64,000 nt of DNA. Origin: Halomonas sp. GD1P12. GTDB lineage: Bacteria; Pseudomonadota; Gammaproteobacteria; Pseudomonadales; Halomonadaceae. The DNA is taken from positions 744,001 through 808,000 of the forward strand of contig NZ_CP107007.1 of assembly GCF_025725645.1 (NCBI RefSeq), written 5' to 3'. The notes below the pieces were generated by a model that worked only from the letters and a program-made list of their open reading frames with translations, did no database searches and was not told the DNA's origin. Numbering within the stretch: position 1 is the first letter of the stretch; each line of letters begins with the position of its first letter. Shown here in pieces: positions 26,162 through 35,195 of the stretch. Position numbers and translations under genes: made by a program.

Positions 26162-27496
26162 TTAACTATTTAAAAGTATGCTGGGTAGTCCAGTAATGAT
26201 TTGCGGAAAAACGGACATCAAGATGCAGGCCAGAATGATAATGGCGACAAAAGGTATGACGGCTTTATAAAGGTCCAGGGTTTCAACGCCTGCCGGTGCA
26301 ACCCCTTTTAGATAAAACAGTGCGTAGCCAAAGGGCGGCGTAAGAAACGACGTTTGCAGTACAACGGCCACCATGACAACGAACCAGAGCATATCGATAC
26401 CCAGCTGTTGAACGATGGGCAGTATGATGGGAAAACTTAAAAGTACGATGCCCGTCCAGTCCAAAAACATGCCCAGAACAAACACCAGCAGAAAGATCGC
26501 GATCAGGGCACCTGTTGTACCGCCAGGCATGGCGAGCACGATATTGTTGATCACCTGCATGCCGCCACCACGAGAGAAAACGCCTGTAAACGCCGTTGCC
26601 CCGACCAGTACCAGCATGACCATGGTGGTGGTCTTGCCCGCCTCGAGCAGCGTATTGAAGCATGTGCCGATCTTTCTATCGCCGAATATCAAAAACAGGA
26701 TGAACGCAATCCCCACCCCGATAGCCGAGGCCTCTGTTGCCGTTGCGATTCCAGTAAACAGCGCACCTAGTACACCCAGTATGAGTGCCATGGGGGGAAG
26801 CACGTACTTGGCCAGCATGAGCAAGAGTTGGGGGGTGGAAACCTGGCTGCGCTCCTCTGCAGGCACTTTTGGCCCGTACGCGGGTTTTATAAAACAGACA
26901 ATTAATACGTAAAGCGCATACATGGCGCCCAGCATGAGACCGGGTACCAGAGCACCCGCGAAAAGCGCCCCTACCGACACGGGCGAGTAGCTGGCCATCA
27001 AAATGAGCATGATACTGGGGGGGATAAGGATCCCCAGGCAGCCGCTGGCCATGATCACGCCGGAACTCAGCCCCTTGTGATAGCCGTATTTCAGCATCGG
27101 TGCGAGGGCGATCAATCCCATGACGGCAATCGAGGCGCCTACGATACCGGTCGTTGCAGCCAGAAGCACCGAGACAATCACCACCGTCAGGGCAAGTCCT
27201 CCTCTTAAATTCGCAAGAAGAAGCCGCATGGCTTCAAACATCTTCTCAGTGACGCTTGAGTCGTTGAGAAAGCGTGCCATCAGGATAAAAAGAGGGATGG
27301 CGACCAGAACATAGTTATCCATGGAGTTGCCATAGATATTATTGATGATGGTTCCAAGAACGCGCTCCCCGGGCCCCAGGTAGGCCCCAATGACGGCGGT
27401 TCCTCCCAATACAAAAGCGAGGGGGTGGCCCATGAAAAGCCCGATCAACAACCCACTAAACATGACAACGGTCAGCATTTCAGGACTCAGGCTCAT
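26162..27496 (-). CDS. dctM: TRAP transporter 2 large permease, DctM family
   Basis: A 444-residue polytopic protein with DctM motifs GILIPPSIMLILMA and SFLTPPFGYALFYLKG. It starts with an ATGA overlap onto the dctQ end, so the two are coupled. Substantially longer loops than TRAP 1, as in permeases that work with TakP-type binding proteins. Part of the AtuA/GMC catabolic operon. Confidence 0.9.
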   Translation of the reverse strand: MSLSPEMLTVVMFSGLLIGLFMGHPLAFVLGGTAVIGAYLGPGERVLGTIINNIYGNSMDNYVLVAIPLFILMARFLNDSSVTEKMFEAMRLLLANLRGGLALTVVIVSVLLAATTGIVGASIAVMGLIALAPMLKYGYHKGLSSGVIMASGCLGILIPPSIMLILMASYSPVSVGALFAGALVPGLMLGAMYALYVLIVCFIKPAYGPKVPAEERSQVSTPQLLLMLAKYVLPPMALILGVLGALFTGIATATEASAIGVGIAFILFLIFGDRKIGTCFNTLLEAGKTTTMVMLVLVGATAFTGVFSRGGGMQVINNIVLAMPGGTTGALIAIFLLVFVLGMFLDWTGIVLLSFPIILPIVQQLGIDMLWFVVMVAVVLQTSFLTPPFGYALFYLKGVAPAGVETLDLYKAVIPFVAIIILACILMSVFPQIITGLPSILLNS

Positions 27497-27993
27497 GGCT
27501 TGCTACCTTTTAATGTATGAATGCACTTAAGAATGACGGAGACAACCTGTATCAATAGCAAAATGGCCGATACAAGAATGACGCCCTTGATTGGATAAAG
27601 GGGGATGGCCGTCATGCCATAGGTAGTTTCACCTCTTGAAAAAGAGCGCTCGAAAAAAGCCCAGCCGTAATATATGAGCATCCAGATAAAGGGTATAAAG
27701 AATATGAGATAGCCCAGTACGTTGATAATGGTTCTTTTTTTGTTATCGAACAGTCGAGTGATGACATCTACCTCGACATGACTTCCATGAAGTAATCCAT
27801 AGGCAGCCAACAACATGAAGTGGGCGCTAAAGAGCATCTTTGTAATATCAAAGACCCACTCACTGGGGCGGCCCATTACGAAGCGCATGGCAATATCATA
27901 AATGACAATGAAGGTGATCACTGCCAAAAGAGGAGCCACGCAGCGTCCGACGCCTTCGTTGAAGGCGTCAATCATGACGAATAATCTTTTCAT
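27493..27993 (-). CDS. dctQ: TRAP transporter 2 small membrane subunit, DctQ family
   Basis: A 166-residue protein from the ATG at 27993 (MKRLFVMIDAF) with four predicted helices and the PSEWVFDITKML segment in place of the usual WAEE region. The frame is open upstream through a TTG at 28047, but that lies inside the preceding terminator hairpin; ATG at 27975 is another candidate. It overlaps dctM by four bases. Confidence 0.83.
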   Translation of the reverse strand: MKRLFVMIDAFNEGVGRCVAPLLAVITFIVIYDIAMRFVMGRPSEWVFDITKMLFSAHFMLLAAYGLLHGSHVEVDVITRLFDNKKRTIINVLGYLIFFIPFIWMLIYYGWAFFERSFSRGETTYGMTAIPLYPIKGVILVSAILLLIQVVSVILKCIHTLKGSKP

Positions 27994-28036
27994 TTCAGCG
28001 CTCGAGATGGCTTGAGGGCAAACGTCACACACGCTT

Positions 28037-28068
28037 AAAAAACCCAATCTGATGATTATCAGATTGGG
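28037..28068 (-). terminator. Rho-independent terminator between dctP and dctQ
   Basis: On the minus strand an 11-base perfect stem CCCAATCTGAT (28068-28058) and its complement (28053-28043), with a 4-base loop, is followed by six T (28042-28037). It lies inside the operon, after the binding-protein gene, so partial termination would make more binding protein than membrane subunits. Confidence 0.85.
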
Positions 28069-28078
28069 TCATCAAGAA

Positions 28079-29203
28079 TTACATGCACGCTTCGATGTCT
28101 TCGAGAGAAGGCAGATCGGTAATGTTCCTGCTCAAGTTGAAGGGGGCGGATACTTCATTCCACTGTTGATGTTCCTGAAGGTAGCTGATCTGCGAGTGAT
28201 AAACCTTGGCATGCATGGGGTTTTCGCAGGCGCTTTCAAGAATCATCTCATTGGTGACTTCCTGGATTCTCGCCAGGTCCTCTTCAGAGAATCGCGTTAT
28301 CTCGACCCCGGCATCGACAAAGGCAGCCACCCCTTCCGAATTTTTCCTTTCCGCCCAGGCTAAGGACCACGCCATATTGGCTTCAGCGGCCACTTTGAGT
28401 CTTTCCTGAACCTGTTCAGGTAACGCATCCCAGGCATCCTTATTGATCATGATGCCATGTACCCCACCTGTCTGGTGCCAGCCCGGAGTCGCCCAGTAGG
28501 GCGCTACTTCGGCAAAACCAGCGTTGAAATCAACGCCAGGCATGGAGAACTCGGCGGCGTCGACAACGCCACGTTCTACTGCCTGATAGATTTCCGAACC
28601 CGACAGCGTCACCTGTGAGCCGCCCAGTTTTTCCAGCACGCGGCCCTGGTCGCGACCGGCCAGTCGAATTCGTTTTCCTTCCAGGTCGGCAAGGCTATCG
28701 ATCTGCGTTCTTCCTCTAAAGCCTGATTCGGACGTTACCAGGCCAAAAGGCAGGTAATAAATGCCGTATTCACCGTAAACTTCCTGATAAAGCTCCAGAC
28801 CACCCCATTCAAATATCCAGTTGAGATAATCAGCGGCGTTGAAGAGGCTGGTATGAGTCGATAGAGGAGAAAAAGCTGAATCAAGGCCCGCCCAGTAACC
28901 GCCCCAGTCGCCTGCTGCGTCAATGGCACCTGTTTCGACTGCATCGAAAACCTCGGTACTGGGCATCAAGGTTCCGCCCGAGAAAAAGGTAATCTCGAGG
29001 TCATCGCCAGTAATACGACTGACACGGTCTACCCAGGCTTTGTCTATTTCGATAAGTTCAAGGCTTTCAGGCCAAACGGTGGTGACCGTCCACTCGATCT
29101 TGTCGTCGGAAAACGAGTGAGTGGAGGCCAGCAACATGCCGCTTGCGGTAGCGATGCAAAGTTTCTTGAGATTGAACTGTTTCTTGAGGCTGAACTGTTT
29201 CAT
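28079..29203 (-). CDS. dctP: TRAP transporter 2 substrate-binding protein, TakP-like DctP
   Basis: A 374-residue periplasmic protein. The signal peptide is preceded by a repeated basic stretch (FSLKKQFNLKKL); cleavage is likely after THSFS. ATG at 29203 follows GGAG at good spacing; an ATG four codons earlier overlaps that sequence. The conserved motif AAEFSMPGVD and the Trp-rich N-terminal half resemble the alpha-keto-acid binding (TakP) branch. It imports the substrate of the surrounding oxidative operon. Confidence 0.88.
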   Translation of the reverse strand: MKQFSLKKQFNLKKLCIATASGMLLASTHSFSDDKIEWTVTTVWPESLELIEIDKAWVDRVSRITGDDLEITFFSGGTLMPSTEVFDAVETGAIDAAGDWGGYWAGLDSAFSPLSTHTSLFNAADYLNWIFEWGGLELYQEVYGEYGIYYLPFGLVTSESGFRGRTQIDSLADLEGKRIRLAGRDQGRVLEKLGGSQVTLSGSEIYQAVERGVVDAAEFSMPGVDFNAGFAEVAPYWATPGWHQTGGVHGIMINKDAWDALPEQVQERLKVAAEANMAWSLAWAERKNSEGVAAFVDAGVEITRFSEEDLARIQEVTNEMILESACENPMHAKVYHSQISYLQEHQQWNEVSAPFNLSRNITDLPSLEDIEACM

Positions 29204-29265
29204 GGTGTGCTCCATTTTTTTAGGAATTATTCTTTCGAAGTGCTGTTTTCAATAAAGGGTCTTGG

Positions 29266-30429
29266 TCAGTAAGCTTTTTGTAAGAGTGTCAAAAAGTCTT
29301 TTTCAGTCGTCCATCGTGGATTCCAGCGGTTGTAGTCAAGTAAGAAGCATTTCTCAGAAATTTCTGGTAAATCCTTCTCTTCTACTCCTACGTCGCGTAG
29401 GCGAGGAGGTACGTTTAAATCGTCACAGAGTTCCTTGATCGCTGTAATGGCTTTTCGGCCAGCGTCTAATGTCGATAATCCTCGCGTATCGATGCCCATC
29501 GTGGCGGCCAATATGGCAAATCGTTGAGGCGTGGCGATAAAGTTGAATTCCGCGACATGGGGCAGACAAACGGCGTTCGCCAACCCGTGAGGTATCGGAT
29601 ATTTACTGCCCAGTGCCATCGCCATGCAGTGCACATTACCCGTACCGGTCGTGCCAAATGACATGGCCGCCATGGAGGAGGCGCATAGCATATTGAACGC
29701 TGCGTCCTGATTCTCTCGGTTAGCGACGTAGGGGCGAAGGTTATCGCTGATCAACCGGATGGCGTGAAGGTTCTGGGCATCAGTGAACGGGTTTGCCAAT
29801 TTGGAAAGATAGGATTCAAAAGCGTGAACGAACGCATCGATGCCTGAATGAATGGCAACGTGCTGTGGTGTGGTACTGATGGCCTCTGGATCCAGAATGG
29901 CGTACGTGGCCGGACCATAGTGAGCATGACGTATGGCCATCTTGCTGTTTCGCAGCGTATCCGTGATGACCGCTGCACCGGAGACCTCTGAGCCTGTGCC
30001 GGCTGTCGTGGGTATGGCAATCAACGGAAGGGGAGGCACGTCAAACGTGTCGATACCTTCGTAATCACTGATCTCTCCACCGTTCGTTGCGACGATGGCG
30101 ACTGCTTTAGCGACATCAATGGCACTTCCCCCGCCCAGCACCACCAGCACTTGTGGTGATAAAGCGCTGCTTACGCGCAGTGCCGACACCACGTTTTTAT
30201 CGGTAGGCTCAGGATTGATGCCGTCAAACTCTTCAAGTTCGATACCCAGATTCTTCAATGAACAGACAAGCGATCGATGAAGACGGCTTCCTTTCAAGCC
30301 CGGGTCGGTCAGTAACAGTACCTTGCTCCAGTTGTTCTTTTGGACAATTTCCGCGACACGCGTCCACGCTTGGCGTCCAAACTCTACACGTGTGGGGCAG
30401 TGGCTTTTTGAAAGGCTGGCGTCAGTCAT
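29266..30429 (-). CDS. Iron-containing alcohol dehydrogenase
   Basis: A 387-residue group III dehydrogenase. GGGSAIDVAKA (cofactor binding) is near 98-108, GTGSEVSGAAVIT near 147, and the metal ligands lie in GIDAFVHAFE and later in IPHGLANAV and HVAEF. NAD(P)-linked oxidation of an alcohol, or the reverse. It sits between aldehyde dehydrogenase and dctP in the operon. That the operon contains two unrelated alcohol dehydrogenases suggests a substrate with two hydroxyls or two successive steps. Confidence 0.9.
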   Translation of the reverse strand: MTDASLSKSHCPTRVEFGRQAWTRVAEIVQKNNWSKVLLLTDPGLKGSRLHRSLVCSLKNLGIELEEFDGINPEPTDKNVVSALRVSSALSPQVLVVLGGGSAIDVAKAVAIVATNGGEISDYEGIDTFDVPPLPLIAIPTTAGTGSEVSGAAVITDTLRNSKMAIRHAHYGPATYAILDPEAISTTPQHVAIHSGIDAFVHAFESYLSKLANPFTDAQNLHAIRLISDNLRPYVANRENQDAAFNMLCASSMAAMSFGTTGTGNVHCMAMALGSKYPIPHGLANAVCLPHVAEFNFIATPQRFAILAATMGIDTRGLSTLDAGRKAITAIKELCDDLNVPPRLRDVGVEEKDLPEISEKCFLLDYNRWNPRWTTEKDFLTLLQKAY

Positions 30430-30441
30430 GTCATTGTCTTT

Positions 30442-31899
30442 TTAGAAGTTGACGTTCGAAGCATCGATGCGTATGCAGACGTTCTTTATCTGGGAGTAGG
30501 AGAGGATGGCGTCCATGCCTTTCTCGCGGCCAAACCCGGATTTCTTGTAGCCGCCGAAGGGTATTTCGGCACCTCCACCCGCGCCGTAACAGTTGACGAA
30601 TACTTGTCCTGCCTTGATTCGATTCGCAAGCCAATGGGCACGTCCAATATCGCGTCCCCAGATGCCCGCCACCAATCCGTATTCCGTATCGTTGGCCAGG
30701 CGTTCGGCATCTTCGAGCGTATCGAAAGGCAGCAGCGTAAGGACAGGCCCGAATATTTCCTCTCGCGCGACCCTGGCGCTGGAGGATGCTGGGCAGATAA
30801 GGGTCGGCTTTACAAAATGGCCGGTGGATTGATCAGCATCTCCGATAAATCGGCCGCCGGTGTAGACATCCGCCTCCTCCTGCTGACCCAGTGTTATGTA
30901 GTCTTCGATGCGCTGTCGTTGAGAAGCGCTCACTACTGGCCCAAGGTCAGGATCATCCAGTCCACGTCCCAGGGTCAGCTGATCGATCGAGTCGCGAAGC
31001 CGCTCGATCACAGTCTCTTTTATCGAGCTATGCACCAGAACACGAGATCCGGCCGAGCACGTCTGTCCTGAATGTGGGAAGGCCGCCTTTATAATCAAGG
31101 GTATGGCTGTATCCAGTTCCGCATCGGGCAAAATGATATTGGGAGATTTGCCGCCTAGCTCTAAAAGAACGGGCGTAACGTTTTTGGCGGCTGCCTGCAT
31201 GACCGCCGTACCCGTTTCAACAGACCCCGTAAACACGAGAAGATTGATCCCCGGGTGTGACGCCAGTGCGGCCCCGGCCTCATGGCCAAAGCCAGGTACG
31301 ATATTGAGTAGCCCATCCGGCAGGCCTGCTTCCTGACAGATATCGGCAATGGTGAAGATGCTCAGGCATGCAAGCTCGGCGGGTTTGAGTACCACGGCAT
31401 TACCGGTGGCAAGCGCCGGTGCTATGCCCCGACAGGCAATTTGCAATGGATAGTTCCAGGGCACTATCTGGCCTGTCACGCCCAGGGGCTCACGAACGGT
31501 AAAATCAACATAATCCGGTCCGAGGGGAATGGAGTTACCCAGTATCTTGTCGGCCACGCCGGCATAGTATTCGAAGAAGCGAGCTGCCGCATTGGCGTCG
31601 GCCTTTGCTTGTGCCAGGGGTTTGCCGGCATCACGACATTCGATCATGCTCAGCTCTTCAGCCTTGTCTCGTATGACCTGTGCAATGTTATAGAGAATTC
31701 TGGCCCGGTCGCTTGGTAGTCGAGTTGCCCATTCCTGCTGCGCTGTTTGGGCGGAGGCGACCGCTTGATCAATATCCTTTGCAGAACCACGCGCAATTCG
31801 AGCCAGTACTTTCTGGTCGGCGGGGTCATGCACGTCTATCCACTCATTGGTCTCTGCCGGACGCCATGTCCCCTCGATGTAGCAACCAAAATCTTTCAT
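30442..31899 (-). CDS. NAD-dependent aldehyde dehydrogenase
   Basis: A 485-residue enzyme of the aldehyde dehydrogenase superfamily, close to the betaine-aldehyde type. NAD-binding FTGSVETG, the catalytic glutamate in LELGGKSP, the catalytic cysteine in SGQTCSAGS and EEIFGPVLT are all present. It oxidises the aldehyde formed by one of the two alcohol dehydrogenases to an acid. Twelve bases separate it from the iron alcohol dehydrogenase gene, so co-transcription is clear. Confidence 0.93.
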   Translation of the reverse strand: MKDFGCYIEGTWRPAETNEWIDVHDPADQKVLARIARGSAKDIDQAVASAQTAQQEWATRLPSDRARILYNIAQVIRDKAEELSMIECRDAGKPLAQAKADANAAARFFEYYAGVADKILGNSIPLGPDYVDFTVREPLGVTGQIVPWNYPLQIACRGIAPALATGNAVVLKPAELACLSIFTIADICQEAGLPDGLLNIVPGFGHEAGAALASHPGINLLVFTGSVETGTAVMQAAAKNVTPVLLELGGKSPNIILPDAELDTAIPLIIKAAFPHSGQTCSAGSRVLVHSSIKETVIERLRDSIDQLTLGRGLDDPDLGPVVSASQRQRIEDYITLGQQEEADVYTGGRFIGDADQSTGHFVKPTLICPASSSARVAREEIFGPVLTLLPFDTLEDAERLANDTEYGLVAGIWGRDIGRAHWLANRIKAGQVFVNCYGAGGGAEIPFGGYKKSGFGREKGMDAILSYSQIKNVCIRIDASNVNF

Positions 31900-31956
31900 G
31901 TGAGCCTCTTGTAAGAATTCTGTCAGGAGTAGTGCAGCTCATCCGAGCTTGCTGGT

Positions 31957-32274
31957 TTAGTTGTTGGTGTGGCTGCCAATGGGCAAGCTAAGTAACGCCG
32001 AGCCCAATGATTTGCCGTGGGCGTCTAGCGCTAGAGAGCCTACGACACCTCCTGAGAGGGCATGAGTGAGTACCAGGTTGAGCGCACCAAGCCTGGGGAG
32101 TTCATAACGCATAACGGTACCTTTGACACTATCTCGCAGGTGCTCGGCCACACGTTCGGGCGTGACTTCCTTGACCAATAACTCGTAATCTTTATCTTCA
32201 TAAGCAATGACGGAGATGTTGGCGGTATCTCCCTTGTCACCACTTCGGCAATGAGCAATATCTCTCAGAATCAT
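31957..32274 (-). CDS. Small AtuA-associated protein
   Basis: A 105-residue protein, starting MILRDIAHCRSGDKGD, a signature of the small proteins that follow AtuA (fused to it in some species). ATG at 32274 overlaps the stop codon of the AtuA gene by four bases. The frame is open 32 codons upstream but inside atuA. Presumed subunit or partner of AtuA; biochemical role unknown. Confidence 0.82.
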   Translation of the reverse strand: MILRDIAHCRSGDKGDTANISVIAYEDKDYELLVKEVTPERVAEHLRDSVKGTVMRYELPRLGALNLVLTHALSGGVVGSLALDAHGKSLGSALLSLPIGSHTNN

Positions 32275-33614
32275 GAGCTGGCGGTTTCCATGAAGACGAT
32301 CGATGTGGGTACATGGCTTTCTGCAATGAGTGGCGATGTTAGAAATACGGCAGAACGCGTCGATTTCCATGCGCCACCCCCTCCCGATGGACCATTGGTA
32401 TAAAGCGCCTCGACTTCATTGCCAATGCGTTCGGCATCCTCCTGGGAGTCGCATTTTGCCAGGACTCTAAGGCGCACTTCATACGGCTCATGACCACTGC
32501 TTAACTGATCGCCGTGAAGTGCATTCATGCCAATGAAATCGACTCTCAAGTCACGGTATATATTGTCGGTTAGTCTTTCTTTAATGATGTCCTTGGCCAG
32601 CTGCGCACGTGCGACCGCGCCGATACCGGCATAGGAAATCTGGCCTTCACCAATAAAGCCATCGTGATAACTGATCGATACTTTTAGATGGTTGGTCTTG
32701 GCATGCCCCGTGGCATCATGAATACGCACACGATTAGTCGCTATCTCCTCGATCCAGACATTGCTGAAATCCGCAATCACGTCTGGTTGAAGATATCGGG
32801 CAGGATCATGTATCTCATATAAAAGCTGCTCCTTGACGGTTGCGGGAGTAATGTAGCCTCCCGTATTGTCCAGCTTGGATATTTCGATGCGACCATCGGC
32901 GTAAATATCTCCAAAGGGAAAGCCAATGTGTGCCAGCTGCGGAACATCCTTTTTGCCAGGATCGGCAAAATAGCCACCGCAAATTTGCCCTGCGCACTCC
33001 AGAAGGTGACCAGCCGCAGTTCCCTTGCCAAGCTTGTCCCAATCATTCATTTCCCATTTGAATGAGTGGATCAGCGGCCCTAGAAATAATGCGGGATCGG
33101 CCGCTCTGCCGGTCACGACCACGTTTGCGCCTTCATCCAGAGCCTTGGCAATCGACTCAGCACCGATGTAGGCGTTGGCAGATATGATTTGGTCACGATG
33201 TTCGGCAATCGTATAACCGTGTTCTTCTTTTAGGCAGGCGCTATCTTTCGTGCATTGCGTCAGGATATCGTCGCCGACGACAGCTGCCACGCGTATCGAA
33301 TCAAGTCCCATGTCATGTGCCAAATCACGGATGCACTGCGCCGCAGCCAGGGGGGCAGCCGCCCCCATATTGGTTACAATGCGTATGTTGTTCTGATGAC
33401 AAAGGCCTAGAACGGCCTGCATGCGAGCGACCAGGAAGGGGTCATACCCCTTTTGTTGACTGGACAGCAACTGCAGCTGGGCATTAGTGATAGTTCTCTC
33501 AGCCAGACACTCGAATACGAGAAAATCCAGATTGCCTCGCTTGGCGAGATCTACCGCTGGATCGATTCTATCGCCTGAATATCCAGCGCCAGCTCCAATT
33601 CTTACCTTATGCAT
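32271..33614 (-). CDS. AtuA family protein (DUF1446)
   Basis: A 447-residue protein with the family start VRIGAGAGYSGDRIDPAVDLA and the late ALYTNGPSGGGGA motif. AtuA was named from acyclic terpene utilisation in Pseudomonas, but its reaction is not established, and the usual carboxylase partners of that pathway are absent here. First gene of the leftward operon, divergent from a LysR gene. It probably acts on a CoA ester or acid made by the dehydrogenases. Confidence 0.88.
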   Translation of the reverse strand: MHKVRIGAGAGYSGDRIDPAVDLAKRGNLDFLVFECLAERTITNAQLQLLSSQQKGYDPFLVARMQAVLGLCHQNNIRIVTNMGAAAPLAAAQCIRDLAHDMGLDSIRVAAVVGDDILTQCTKDSACLKEEHGYTIAEHRDQIISANAYIGAESIAKALDEGANVVVTGRAADPALFLGPLIHSFKWEMNDWDKLGKGTAAGHLLECAGQICGGYFADPGKKDVPQLAHIGFPFGDIYADGRIEISKLDNTGGYITPATVKEQLLYEIHDPARYLQPDVIADFSNVWIEEIATNRVRIHDATGHAKTNHLKVSISYHDGFIGEGQISYAGIGAVARAQLAKDIIKERLTDNIYRDLRVDFIGMNALHGDQLSSGHEPYEVRLRVLAKCDSQEDAERIGNEVEALYTNGPSGGGGAWKSTRSAVFLTSPLIAESHVPTSIVFMETASS

Positions 33615-33723
33615 GCGCCACCCTAGCGTTGTTGTTTGTATAAGACTAAAGGCTATGAACTAAAGCCTAATATTGATATCGAGTGTGATTACTAGTGGTT
33701 GGTTTCAAGTTAAAGCTGGCTAA

Positions 33724-33739
33724 TCAATTAAACAATTGA
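33724..33739. promoter_or_regulatory. Short palindrome in the atuA/lysR divergent promoter region
   Basis: TCAATT (33724-33729) and AATTGA (33734-33739) flank four bases, 31 bases before the lysR start. LysR proteins bind interrupted dyads in divergent promoters, so this AT-rich site is a candidate for autoregulation and operon activation. It is a simple sequence in AT-rich DNA and could occur by chance. Confidence 0.35.
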
Positions 33740-33770
33740 AATAATTAAATGGTAATTATAAAGGATTTTT

Positions 33771-34661
33771 ATGGATCTTAGTTTTCGTCAAATACGCTCA
33801 TTTCTTGCCGTGGCCCAGTTAGGGAGTTTTACTCAGGCCGCAACTTCTCTTTTTCTGACGCAACCCGCATTGACGATACAGATTCGTAATATGGAAGAGT
33901 CGTTAAATGTTCGCTTGTTTGACCGTAATACGCGAACTGTAAAACTTACTCGCGTGGGGGCATCGTTATTGCCCGTATTTCAAAGAATGGTCAACGATCT
34001 TGATTCGGTTGTAACCGAGGCGCGCGACATCGTTGCAATGAGGCGGGGCGTTGTGCGCATTGCCGTTCTTCCTTCAGTGGCTGCCTCTTTATTGCCCTTT
34101 GTTATCAAGGAGTTTCGTGCCATTTATCCAGGTGCTGAATTTATCGTTCGCGACGCCATCGATAACAAGATTGTCGAGCTGGTAAAGGAAGGTGAGGTCG
34201 ATATAGGCGTTACGGGTGGGTGGATCAGGGATAAAGAAGTTAAAACGCTTTTCAAGAAGTCAGAAACGCTTAAAGTTATTTTTCCGCATGAACACCCGCT
34301 AGGTAATTTGAAGAAAATAAGTGTTTCCGATATTGCTCAATTTCCACTGGTTACCTTGAATGCCTTGACTAGTTTGAGAACCGTTGTTGAAGAAGCTTTT
34401 GCCAAAGAGGGATTGACGCCCGTAACCGCCTGCGAAGCGACCTACATGATGACCGTAGCGAGTATGGTTAGCGCAGGACTAGGCGTTGCCGTATTGCCTT
34501 CGGCGGCAAAGGAAGATCACGCCTTTCCCGATATAACGAGTGCTCCGGTAGATGACTCTAAACTGCGTCGTACTATTTCGATTATTACGCTAAGTGACAA
34601 GACCTTGCCGCCTATGAGTCAGTTGTTTTGCGAACATTTAATTAACGCTTTTGAAGATTAG
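33771..34661 (+). CDS. LysR-family regulator of the AtuA/TRAP catabolic operon
   Basis: A 296-residue LysR protein with the HTH near residues 5-60 (FRQIRSFLAVAQLGSF, FLTQPALTIQIRNME, VRLFDRNTRTVKLT) and an effector domain. The ATG follows AAGGA. It is divergent from atuA with about 156 bases between, which is the standard arrangement for an activator of the neighbouring operon; its ligand is presumably a pathway intermediate. Confidence 0.88.
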   Translation: MDLSFRQIRSFLAVAQLGSFTQAATSLFLTQPALTIQIRNMEESLNVRLFDRNTRTVKLTRVGASLLPVFQRMVNDLDSVVTEARDIVAMRRGVVRIAVLPSVAASLLPFVIKEFRAIYPGAEFIVRDAIDNKIVELVKEGEVDIGVTGGWIRDKEVKTLFKKSETLKVIFPHEHPLGNLKKISVSDIAQFPLVTLNALTSLRTVVEEAFAKEGLTPVTACEATYMMTVASMVSAGLGVAVLPSAAKEDHAFPDITSAPVDDSKLRRTISIITLSDKTLPPMSQLFCEHLINAFED

Positions 34662-34817
34662 GGTCTGCCTGAAAAGTCGGTGAGCGAAGATAAGACAAGG
34701 CAAAAATTGGCGAAGAAACGGAGTTTACACCGTGTAAATGAGCATTCTGATCTGACTCGCGCGCGAGCCAGTTTTTAACGCCGTATTGTCGAGCGCAGGC
34801 ACTTTTCAGACAGAGCC
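34661..34817. mobile_element. MITE-like 157-bp element with imperfect terminal inverted repeats
   Basis: The ends GGGTCTGCCTGAAAAGT (34661-34677) and the complement of 34801-34817 match at 15 of 17 positions. The inside holds two perfect palindromes: TTTACACCGTGTAAA near 34726 and CTCGCGCGCGAG near 34758. There is no reading frame. It begins exactly at the last base of the lysR stop codon. No target-site duplication could be seen. A structured intergenic repeat family is the alternative. Confidence 0.6.
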
Positions 34818-35004
34818 TAGCCCTATTGTTCAGAAGTTTTTTATACACGCTTTTTATTGTAGAGACTTTTTATGATAGAGGCATTTGTTGAACACTGGAT
34901 AATCCGTAGCGGTCTGGATGGTTAACGTTAATTTGGCTGACGCGTTGGTACCTATATAGCGTACAGGCGCGGCAGTCTGGGGGCCCATCCAGCCAGTACC
35001 TGTC

Positions 35005-35195
35005 CAGGCTGCCAGGTCGAACAGCAAGAGCCCCGTGATATAGCCGGTTGGAAACGAGAAGCGCGTAGTCAGATGGGTATGCAGCTGCTTGCGAGAGAAG
35101 CGGCGTTCCGAGGAACGTCGTGACAAAAAAGCAATGGGATGAACGAGCGCCAGAAACAAAAAGCCCTAGGCGTCGGCGCTGGTCACCCATCGGAT
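35005..35195 (-). pseudogene. Fragmentary remnant of a DUF1275 gene
   Basis: On the minus strand, RRFSRKQLHTHLTTRFSF, then TGYITGLLLFDL, matches the middle of the intact DUF1275 protein at 23679-24416, and a further short match (around CCAGAAACAAAAAGCC) corresponds to an earlier part of that gene. The parts between are deleted and out of frame. It is debris of a second copy. The rest of 34820-35617 holds nothing I can support as a gene. Confidence 0.75.

Noticed and set aside
24520..31899. Choline to glycine betaine pathway (BetA/BetB)
   Set aside because: GMC and aldehyde dehydrogenase families fit, but there is no betI or choline transporter, while AtuA, iron alcohol dehydrogenase and a TRAP system are present; a different substrate is more likely.
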